Of a stretch of 64,000 bases of DNA, positions 10,551 to 19,735 are shown piece after piece. The position numbers were made by a program, and so were the translations under genes. The notes below the pieces were generated by a model. The model was not told the DNA's origin. It made no database searches and saw nothing but the letters and a program-made list of their open reading frames with translations. How positions within the stretch are numbered: position 1 is the stretch's first letter; every line of letters begins with the position of its first letter. Source of the DNA: Jacaranda mimosifolia (lineage: Eukaryota > Streptophyta > Magnoliopsida > Lamiales > Bignoniaceae); NCBI GenBank assembly GCA_018894105.1, contig CM032128.1, positions 13,373,001 through 13,437,000 on the forward strand, written 5' to 3'.

Positions 10551-11600
10551 TGGTTGAAAAGGGAAGTTTCTAATATCAAGTGAACATTGAAAAAATCGAA
10601 TGGGAACCAATTATGCCTTCCATCAATATATTAGTAGCATGTTGTTACATTGTCCCACCTCGTCTGTATGGTTTAAAGTCGTGGGATGTGCCACGTGTTT
10701 GCATGTTATGACTATTACTGAGCTCTATATTTATACCGATGAGATAGACTTGTCTTCGTTGCGATATGGACATTGAAACACTGGTGTCTATTGCGGCTAA
10801 TAAAAATTAGGAACATTTAATGCTCTATCCAAATGAATACCTTTTCTTTTTTTTACACTATCTATATGAATAATTAATTGGTTTTGGTTGGCATTAGAAG
10901 TGGCATAGAGGCTTATAAAATTTAGGAATATAAGACAGACGAGGTAGAATACAAGTCGGTATAAGCTTTAAAATTTCTTTAAATTTTATATCCAACAAAT
11001 AATCTTTTTATTATATATATATATATTTATTTATTTATTAATTTTTACATGTGTCTATGTATTTTGATTTATTTAATATTTTTACGCATTATTAATCATT
11101 TTATTATGATTTTAATAAATATTTGATCATTTTATTTTGTTACTGTTGGCATAATTATGATCGATTACAATGTTCTATAATGGTTGTAATGGCCATTAAT
11201 AGTGTTATAATCGTCAAATTTTACTCTTATGTAGAAAAGGTCGTGACTCTTATTTGGCACATTCAAACATTGCCATTATGTGATACTCTCATAAGACGTA
11301 TTTTTGTAATATGACTTAATTGTTTCTCGATCTCTTTGTAGTCGTACACATGAGATTATGCACCTTTGTGAAAAAGTTAGATTTTATCCTAAAGTCATCT
11401 TAACTATCTAAACCTATACGTAGGGATGCAATTCATAGTTTTTGAACAAAAATCAGTATTGCCAATCTCCATTGTCTAGCTTCTACTTTCACAATGTTTA
11501 TGTGGCTTGATTATTATATTATACATTATTGCTTTATGACATTATGATCATAATAATTATTCATGCTCAAATCACGCATCTATTTATAACGATTTGAAGC
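10551..11600. other. Noncoding DNA, possible gypsy flank; short inverted repeat
   Basis: No coding signal. ACCTCGTCTGT at 10657-10667 recurs inverted within 10933-10954 (CAGACGAGGTAGAATACA), giving arms of about 20 nt that are 300 bp apart. A TA-rich run lies near 11013-11040. Confidence 0.35.
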
Positions 11601-11619
11601 TACAAACAATGATGTATTT

Positions 11620-11890
11620 GAGTTGTAAACTTTATGATTACTATTGTTTAGGCTAAGGTATTCCTTGTCTTCTATGCATGTTAACTTGATGTTTGAGAAT
11701 TTGAAGATTCAAACTAGTAAGCATTTCAGATTATTTGAGGCCTACAAAAGTTGGGTGCTTGTGTGTAGATTATTGTCTATAATCTGTCTATTATTATTCA
11801 AACACTATCATATGCTCCTCCAATTTTTGGGAAGCCCATTATAAAGTCAATGTTTATCTGATCTCATTTCCAATCAAATTAGTGAGCAGG
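11620..11890 (-). pseudogene. Gypsy B integrase remnant
   Basis: Minus-strand words resembling the gypsy integrase core (a DFIMGLPK-like block followed by YDSV..IIIDRL) are readable across frames. It is heavily eroded; the call relies on position downstream of RNase H. Confidence 0.45.
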
Positions 11891-12349
11891 AGTGGTTTGT
11901 AGATTTTTGGATAGTTGTTGGTTTTTCGCTTTCACCAGTTGGCGAGTTATGACTTTTTATATGTTTTGCGATGTCCATCATGCTATTCAATAGGTCGCTT
12001 TTTCAAATCCTTATATATTTTTGTGTCTCCCACATGCATTGTGTATCTAGCTTATGTGGCTTGTCAGCAAGCTCGGAAAGCTTTCTGCTTACTTTCTTTG
12101 TTATGCATATTTGCTGGTTAAATCGCATTTTCCTATTTGTCATTGATACAAGATTTAGATGCTTTGATTTTTTTTTTCCTTGGTTCCTAGGTCTAATTAT
12201 CCTCAGCTTAAGCGTATTGTATTTCATCAAACAATTTTGGTTGGTCAACCATGCCCTCCGCCTTATTTTATTATGGGGTCTTTCTCTTGATTCTCTAGCA
12301 CTCTTTTTCAACATATGTGCTAACTCGTCTTTTAGCTTATGGAGCTATT

Positions 12350-13560
12350 CACTTTTCCTAATCGTAATCTTTAAGGAAGTCTATCCATTGTAGTGACTTC
12401 ATGTTTAAGTCTTTTTGAGTGTATAATTATTTTAAGTTTTTGTTATTAATATATACTTTAAAAGTCAAATGCCTCCATTTTGCAAATGCAAAGATTATAG
12501 CAGCAAGCTCTAAAATATGCATGTGGTAGTTCTACTCATGTAGTCTAAGATTTCTTGATGCGTAAGCAAACACTCTCCCACCCTTTGATGCATCGGTGCA
12601 AACAAGGAATTCTTATAACCCCTTCGGGAGGGATAAGATAAGTGCACATGTGTGGAAGTTATTCAATTTAATTATATTTGGAAAGTTCTTTTTATATTTC
12701 CAATTCCATTCACTCTATTGATTCTTTTGAGTTAGCTTAGTCAATAGACTTGCTATTTTAGAGAAATCCTGCATTAACCTTGGATAGTAACGAAAAAGGC
12801 CAAAAACCTTCATATTTTGGTTACAATTGTTGGTTGTTTCAATTACTTATTGCTTAGTCTTAGTGGGGTTGACTTCTTTTCCATCCAATGATATATTGAT
12901 TTGTCCCAAGAATATTATCTTTAGCCAGAGTTCTCACTTACTAAACTTTGCATATAACTTATGCTTTTTGAAGGTTTTCAAAACCAACCGTCAGTGTGCT
13001 TTATGTTCTTCTTCTGTTCTTTAGCATAATAGAATGCCAATATTGAAAATCACTATGAATATAGATATAGTTGAAAGATTGGTGTACAGTTGAAAGAGTG
13101 CTTCATCATATCTATAAATGCTATTGGAGCATTGGTTAACCTGAATGAAATGACCATACCATGAATTGAATGCTATTTTGATACATTTTCTTCTTGAATT
13201 TTAGTGATAGTACTCTTGCCTTAAATCCAACTTTGAAAATAAAGGATAAAAAAATTCTTCTACATGAGGCAGGGGATGTTTGTTTGTTATAGTAACTCTA
13301 TTCAATTCATGATAGTTTATAGGCTTCCACAAAGTTTCATCCTTTTTCTTTTCAAAAAGGAAAAACTTAAAGAAATGGGGGCTTGAAATCATTAAGCTAT
13401 GCTAGTGCCAACTGATATGGGGTTTTCGAAAATAGCTCTAACACCAGGAGTCTTTCAATTGCAACTCTATTTCTCAATCAGGTGGTAGCGAGTCCAATTT
13501 TTTAAGGAATTCATTTACTACAGTGATTTCTTACAACCTTGCTTTTTCTTAAGGCTTATT
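12350..13560 (-). pseudogene. Gypsy B reverse transcriptase and RNase H remnant
   Basis: LDSLPPD (about 13500) opens the pre-RT block; KKKDETLWKPINYHELNRVTI then HPLPHVEE and FSKLDLRQEYYH (13201-13392) are the RT fingers and palm. Further on, across frames, are LTNAPIAF, HKLYAKFSKCE (about 12965), a short LGLFRYY-like block, SKIASLLTKLTQK, and RNase H blocks CTDAS, VFAYASRN and ELAAIIFA. The catalytic YxDD is not recognisable in the eroded stretch between. Confidence 0.8.
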
Positions 13561-14000
13561 ATTGAGGTAATGAAAATCTATATCCTCATTTCTTCAAGAT
13601 TTTCTTGGCTTCCACATTTGATATAATAGATATTGATGACGTTATTTTGTGTAAATAGTTAGTTGAGATTAGAACTACTTTCATTGGCATGATTTGCTTG
13701 GTGTAGCAGTCCAATTTTGATGGTGATGCAACCAATTTATTTTTAGAATTACATTGAAGTTTTAAATGGGCATCTCTATGAGGTTGATTGTGTACCCTAT
13801 ATCCCAAATTCTAGCAAGACAATCTCTACATATAATGTCAATGCAATACCTACATCTATCGGAGTTCATACTTCAATTTGATATGGTATATTCTCATAGT
13901 TTAATCAATTTTGGGAAATAAGTGGATATCATAGAATGGTAGAACCAGGATCATATAAAATTTTACTAGATATATCATTTATATAAAATTTATTATATGT
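13560..14000 (-). pseudogene. Gypsy B protease and linker remnant
   Basis: ILYDPGSTI near 13960 matches the D-[ST]/P-G-[AS]-T active-site region of plant gypsy aspartic proteases. Downstream in shifting frames come segments like FNVILKINWLHHH (usual FDVILGMDWL) near 13770. Confidence 0.65.
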
Positions 14001-14336
14001 CACATCATTTTAGTTTGGAATGTTTTCTCCTATGAGGGCATATGTTTGAGTCTAGATATTTTGATTTTCTACTAGGTCCTGCTATTTGTTTATCCTTGTT
14101 CCCGATAGAGCATGGTCGCAAGTATTGCTTTAGGACAACACCATATTTGGAGCTGATCACTATCATATTACATGTACTTTCCTTTTTTCTTCCAGCAATT
14201 CAATTATGCCTTTGTAAAAGTCACACATTTTCCTCAGGAGAATGGATGCTTGTTCAGCATTTCTATTGGAATTTTCTATTGACTTCTCTAGTAGTCATCT
14301 CCTTTATTATTCCAAAACTTTTATTCATACCCTTCT

Positions 14337-14645
14337 TGTTGGAATAGTGCTCGCAAGCCAATTAGATTGGCCTTGTAAAAGCTATTTCTTTGTAAAACAA
14401 TCTTGATTGAATGATATTCTTTATATGGCCACCTTCATCTTATGCTTTATATTACTTACTTCACTTGCATTTGGATGAAGCCCTTAGATCACACATGACT
14501 ATGGAATTTGGTTCGATGACCATGGAATAAGTCTTACATGGTCGTGATCTTAAATCTTCCAAGTCATAGGATCTTACGAGATGAGGCATTTGAGATCCAG
14601 ATAGACTTGCACTAATGATGAATAAATCCAAGAGTTGGGTATTGC
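14337..14645 (+). repeat. Truncated 5' LTR start of element C
   Basis: Begins TGTTGGAATAGTGCTC and follows the first 300 bp or so of the complete LTR at 19736, including the ATTAGATTGGCCTTG block. It ends at GGGTATTGCTCC, where sequence switches to the inverted segment. Confidence 0.85.
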
Positions 14646-15197
14646 TCCGAAACCACTTGAATCACATAAAAGCATGCTATATCACAATATAACATTAATA
14701 AATGCTAAATCAACACTCAACATTTACCACTATGAATTGAAACATACTAAAACATAGATATAAACACATAAAAGAAACTCAACATGGAACATACCATGTC
14801 CAACAACGTACGGTTCTCCTCTCGGCTACTCCATTTATTAGGGTATGTCGGGTGGAGTCCATTGAGACAGAATCCCATTCTCCTTTAGATAATCTAAGAA
14901 TTTAGTGCTCAAGTATTCTCCGCCTCGATCCAATTGAAGAGCTTTAATACTTAGCCCTAATTGCTTTTCCATTTCACTCCTATACACTTTGAACTTTTCA
15001 AAGGCTTCAGACTTGTTCTTCAAAAGAAACACGTGTCCAAACCGACTATAATCATCGATGAAGGTGATGAAGTAGGAATAACCGCCTCTCCTACTAACTC
15101 TTAGTGGTCCACAAACATCCGTATGGATCAAATCCAAAAGACTTGTGGAGCGTTCCGTTTGTTTTACAAAAGGAGCTTTGGTCATTTTTCCCCTTAA
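14645..15197 (-). other. Inverted patchwork: integrase core, leader and PBS-side pieces of family L
   Basis: Read on the minus strand: 115 open codons of integrase (15185-14838; FITFIDDYSRFGHVFLLKNKSEAF and LDRGGEYLS, two of the DDE acidic residues), more integrase to about 14783, then leader sequence found normally just after the primer-binding site, then an eroded LTR end with PBS (GGTTTCGGAGC). The order is impossible for a normal element. Each junction has short shared sequence, for example TTTGGTCATTTTT at about 15179-15191, present both in inverted integrase and in the plus-strand leader. Confidence 0.8.
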
Positions 15198-16855
15198 CGT
15201 GATTGGAGTTTTGTTGGAGATTTTTGAAGAATACGATTCTTACTTGAACTTGATTTTTGAAGCTTGACTGAGCACTTAAATTTTTAGTTTTAAAATGTGT
15301 TTTAGATCTGAAAATTGGTCCACAATGTGTGATTTAATGTTTAGAATGGGTTCTAGCATTTTTGGTGCACAACAGTTGAGCCAAAAATGGCCTAACTTGC
15401 CTTTGACCCAAAACAGGGGCTACTGCTGGCTTTGGTTCACATTGGCAGGGCTGTAATTGAGACTTACTACACAACCATGTGCTTGCCTTGGCTAGCAGTG
15501 ACAGGTCATAGGTTGGGCGAGTTTTTGTGTAATTTTTGGGCTCCTTTGGTGACTAGAAATGATGTTAAATCATGTGTTATGGATGCACAAGTGTTGTGCA
15601 AGTTCTCAATATAATGTTTGACATTTTTCAAGTTCGTTAAATCTTGTTAAAGTTTATCTCGAAATGTTGCATAAGTGTTATGTATGATCAATTATTTGTT
15701 AATTTGATTAGCATTTAATTGTTGGAATAAATTGGTAATTCTAGATTTATTTATTGTTCATTTAATTGTTAAATGGATTATGAATGAATGTGGATGATCA
15801 TGAGCCTTTAATATTGATTTTATTTATTTCAAGTTGTTGAAATGGGTTATATTAAATTGGAGTTTGCTGTCTCTTCATTTCTACCTTGTAAATGTTATGA
15901 AAGTAGAATCACTAAGAGTGATGATTTCTTTCTCATGTAAAAGTTACATGAAGCAAATGAGACCTTGGAGGCATGGAGACTTTTGAAAACCCATGAATGT
16001 ATAGGATACACTCATGTAATAGCTAGATTTAATCAACCCACCTAAAATCAACTAGGTAGTGCACCTATGGCTCTAAGTGTACCACTTGGTTAAGCTCATG
16101 GTCATCCCACCCTTGGAGCATGCTAGGCGCATTTACTTATTTATGTTTTTCATATCCTATTGATGTATAAGATGCATGGTTACGATATAGAAAACCTAAA
16201 TAAGGAGATAAAATGATGAGATCTTTGCAAGCAAAAACCCTCCACTTAGAATATCTAAGTTTTTTTCAAATATTAAGTCGAAATGGATACAAATTAAAAG
16301 AGTTTTAATTAATCCAAGCCTTCTACCAATAGTATACGCCATGACGACGCTGCCGAATTTGTGTGATGGCACTTAAAGTGGGGGTCACACTTAGTAGGAA
16401 AGCTGTAAGCATATACTTTGCATGTGATGCACCTTCGATTTGAGAACCTCCATGCATTGGCACTCAAGGCAAGGGATGACATGGAGCCGTCTTGAATTAA
16501 AGTTTGATTGGTATGTACGACTTAACACTTAGTAGTGTAGATGCACTCGAAGTAGGGTGTCTACATGAAAAGTGAGGTAAAATATATCAAGAGTTGCATG
16601 AGATGCAATTAGCAAGTGTTGCTTACCTTTCGATTATTTATGGATGGCACTCGAAGTGGGGGTCCACTTACAAGTCGTTAGGATTTTGATTCTCACTAAG
16701 AAATATGATTTCCCAGATTCTTGTAGGGAGTGAAGAATTTGATAAAATAGTGGGAGGAAAAACATGCTTGAAAGACCATAAAGAATGTTTTTAATATCAA
16801 ATTTAATCACATGCTTATTCTTTTTTTCGCCTCTGAGGATTTGTGAAATCTCAAG
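15198..16855 (+). other. 5' leader of element C, with conserved hairpins
   Basis: Noncoding leader matching those of copies D, H and I. It has a 15-bp hairpin (arms 16050-16064 and 16077-16091) and four further hairpins whose stems are 16361-16366/16385-16390, 16448-16454/16480-16486, 16536-16541/16560-16565 and 16641-16644/16663-16666. Hairpins 1, 3 and 4 enclose 18 nt each, with consensus TGGCACTCGAAGTGGGGG. The array ends about 190 nt before gag. Confidence 0.7.
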
Positions 16856-17625
16856 AATGGTTTAATGTTCCATTCAATGTTATTTTGGAAACTAATAAAC
16901 CAACCGGGCCAAACTTCCACGATTGACTTAGCCTCAAAAATCATTCTAGATTCCTAGAAACGGATAGATGTCCTATATCAAGGTGCTCCAAATCCCATCG
17001 GGATTAAAAGTAGATCAAGAGACACGTGAAAAGTTCACGAAGTGGGTTTAGGAACGTCATATCCTATAGTCTCATGATAACATCTACAAACTTTAAAAGT
17101 CTCAAAGACACATGAATAGTGCTTTGTTTATAGTTTACATGAGTTGTAAAGCAAACAAGGTATGAGAAGTTCATAGTGTCAAAAGAGATTTTTCAAGCTA
17201 GGATGGATGCGAAGTCAATATCATTGACTACGGTCTAAAGACGATTAAGCTTGGAGAAGCTTTTTCTACTTGAATGTAGTGATGGACAATGATCTCCATG
17301 AGGATTTGATCCTCACATCCTCGTCGAGTTTTATTGATCAAAGTTTTGATCTAGAAAGAGACTACCATGACAAGGGCAAACCTTGGACACTTGTTTCCTC
17401 CTCCACAATCTATAGGCCCTATGGGTGCTATAAAAGGAGGTAAAACGAAGAAAAGTTTTTCCTCTAAGGGAAAACATCAATTAAAGGCATCCGGAGGAGT
17501 TAAGAAGATTATAGAGGAAATAGTCGATATTATTTGTTTCTACTCTAGCTAGATAGGCCATTGGAAGCTATTATGCAAGGAATACCTTGCAACCATTTGG
17601 AAGGGTATGTACTTTATTGAAGTGC
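16856..17625 (+). pseudogene. Element C gag remnant
   Basis: IILDS then DVLYQGAPNPIG mark the N-terminal part, and VMDNDLHEDLIL the middle part (about 17278). A basic GGKTKKSFSSKGK stretch lies near 17430, then an eroded zinc-knuckle region before 17625. Stops and frameshifts occur throughout. It is recognised by comparison with the better gag of copy H. Confidence 0.65.
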
Positions 17626-18091
17626 ATTTAAGGATAAATTCTTCCTCATGGATATATGATATCGCAGGTGGTTCTTATCTTTGTAAGTTGTTACAAAGAA
17701 TAAGAAAGAAGAATAGAATTAAGTGATGTGAATATGATCTACCGCCTTGGCTAAGGAGCAAGAGTTGTGACCAAAGCTGAAGGCATATAATAAGTTGGAC
17801 TTAGGGAACTCCATAATTGTATTAAACCCTTGCTAATATGTGTCATATATTGTTGAGAACATATTCAAATTCTCATTTTTGATAGTGAAGGATTTGATCC
17901 TTTTATATCAAAAGGGAGATTGAAGGCAATAAAGAATAGGTTCTTTAATTGCTTGTGGTACATTTAACAACGGATTATACATATTGGATTCTCAGCATCA
18001 CTAATGCACTTTCAACAAACTAAGAAAATTAGATATCTAAGAAGATGCCATTCTTTGGCATGCAAGACTTAGTTATATCTCTAAGAATAGG
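17626..18091 (+). pseudogene. Element C protease remnant
   Basis: A WIYDIAGGSYLC-like stretch (about 17645-17685) stands where copia proteases have W-x-x-DTG. LDLGNSIIVL and SLMHF-like blocks follow in shifted frames, as in copies D, G and H. Confidence 0.55.
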
Positions 18092-18945
18092 ATGAGCAAG
18101 TTAGAAGCTCTCAAAGCACTAAATGTTAGTGGTATTGAAGAACTTCCTACTTTTAAATCTTATTTAAAGGGAAAAATGACCAAAGCTCCTTTTGTAGGAC
18201 AAATGGAGCGCTCCAAAAGTCTCTTGGATTTGATCTATACGGATGTTTGTGGACCACTAAGAGTTAGTGGGAGAGATAAGGCTATTCCTACTTCATCACC
18301 TTCATTGATGATTTTAGTCGATTCGGACACATGTTTCTTTTGAAGAACAAGTCCAAAGCCTTTGAAAAGTTCAAAGTGTATAGGAGTAAAGTGGAAAAGC
18401 AATTAGGGTTAGGTATTAAAGCTCTTCGATCAGATCGAGGAGGAGAATACTTGAGCATCGAATTTTTGGATTATCTAAAGAAGAATGAGATTCTCTCTCA
18501 ATTGACTCCACCCAGCACACCCGAATGGCCAATACAATGGAGTAGCCGAGAGGAGAAATCATACCTTATTGGATATGGTATGTTCCATGTTAAGCTTCTT
18601 CTATGTGCCTATATCCTTTTTGGGATACACCTTAGTAACGGCGGCGAAGTTACTAAGTGTAGTGCCTTCAAAGTCAGTGCCCAAAACACTATATGAGATG
18701 TGGCTTGGCAAAGCACCATCTTACCAATATATCAAGGTTTGGGGATCTCCCGCCTACGTGAGACAGATAGTGGGAGATAAGTTGGATAGTAGATCTACCT
18801 TGTGCAAGTTTGTGGGATACCCAAGAGAGTCTATGGGTTTTTCCTTATATGATCCCTCGGAACAAAAAGTGTTCATTTTGAGGAACGCCACCTTTTTAGA
18901 AAAGGAATTTCTAGAAGATAGAAAAAGGAGTTGTTGTTGAACTTG
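18092..18945 (+). pseudogene. Element C GAG-pre-integrase and integrase remnant
   Basis: 18092-18343 carries KMTKAPFVGQMERS and DLIYTDVCGPLRVS (first catalytic Asp). 18331-18696 carries EAFEKFKVYRSK and ALRSDRGGEYLS (second Asp). The Glu lies in a GVAERRN-like block near 18540 in a third frame. 18569-18940 gives the C-terminal domain (EMWLGKAPSYQYIKVWGSPAYV, CKFVGYPRESMG). Two frameshifts separate the pieces. Confidence 0.8.
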
Positions 18946-19079
18946 GTGAAGTTCAAGATGATCATAAAATCCCACAAACGGTAGAAAAAAATATATGTCA
19001 AAGAGATTTGCACAGAACCTCTAAAAATGTCGAATCGAATCAAGAAAAAACCCGAAAAGTTTGCATTCTTTCATGAAAC

Positions 19080-19735
19080 GGGTCAATCGGATAGTGATAC
19101 GAAAACTTATGAGGGAGCTATGTTGGACATAGATTCGGGACGATGGCTTAAAGCCATGAGATCTGAAATGGACTCTATGTACTAAAATAAAGTATGGACT
19201 TTGGTAGATCCACCGAAGGGAATAGTTCCCGTACGGTAATGGAGAATTGAAACTCGAGGGATTTTTGGATTCAAGTTTCCAATCCAATGTAGATGACCTC
19301 AAATCTACTTTTGGATCTATATTTGCCTTAATGGCAGCATGGTGAGCTGGAAGAGTTTCAACAAGAGATCATGGCCAAGACGACCATTGAGGTGAAATAA
19401 TTTGTGGTTTTGGAAACTGCAAAAGAAAGTGTTTGGATAAAAACTTTATCCAAGAGTTGGATGCAGTACCTAACGTGCATGTGCCCACAATTGTCTTTGG
19501 AAGATAATTTCGAACTTGAGCCAAGATCTCATCAGTGATGCAAACACAATAAGTGTGTTATCATCCGATATATGATATCAATTGATATAGGTGACAACTG
19601 AGTAAACAAAATTGCCTTAAAAGAGAATTTAGTAGAACCACTGTCTAAACCCCTAAAAGTAAAAGGTCTTTGAAGAACATCTTGAGAAGATGGGTCTCAA
19701 GGCCATGGGAATTGGCTTTAAGGCAAGTGGGAGAT
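19080..19735 (+). pseudogene. Element C RT start fused to RNase H; RT core deleted
   Basis: The RT entry reads SGRWLKAMRSEMDSMY then VWTLVDPPKGIVP (about 19137-19230). It jumps directly to GELKLEGFLDSSFQSNVD, the RNase H entry (about 19240). The whole RT palm, including the YxDD region present in copies G, H and J, is missing: about 1.4 kb judged against those copies. RNase H runs to the purine tract with stops. Confidence 0.75.

Larger units (their letters stand above)
11600..14250 (-). mobile_element. Degraded Ty3/gypsy retrotransposon B
   Basis: A gypsy-type pol can be followed on the minus strand in the order protease, RT, RNase H, integrase, each with many stops. LTRs were not identified. 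The wording of the RNase H block (AYASR, then LELAA, then a TQKDLN-like tail) suggests the chromodomain-bearing Tekay/Del side of plant gypsy elements, but this is a reading by eye. Long plus-strand ORFs in 11915-12393 are shadows of this element. Confidence 0.75.

Noticed and set aside
11971..12393. 140-codon hydrophobic plus-strand ORF
   Set aside because: Lies opposite the gypsy B pol remnant. Leu/Phe/Ser richness is expected from the complement of lysine-rich retroelement sequence, so it is not a membrane protein gene.
14042..14347. 101-codon plus-strand ORF before element C
   Set aside because: Complement of the gypsy B gag-protease side, and it runs into the LTR start at 14337.
16361..16667. 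Hammerhead or other known self-cleaving ribozyme in the leader hairpins
   Set aside because: The hammerhead core (CUGAUGA and GAAA with a three-way junction) is not present, and the hairpins are simple stems. No other ribozyme class could be matched by eye.
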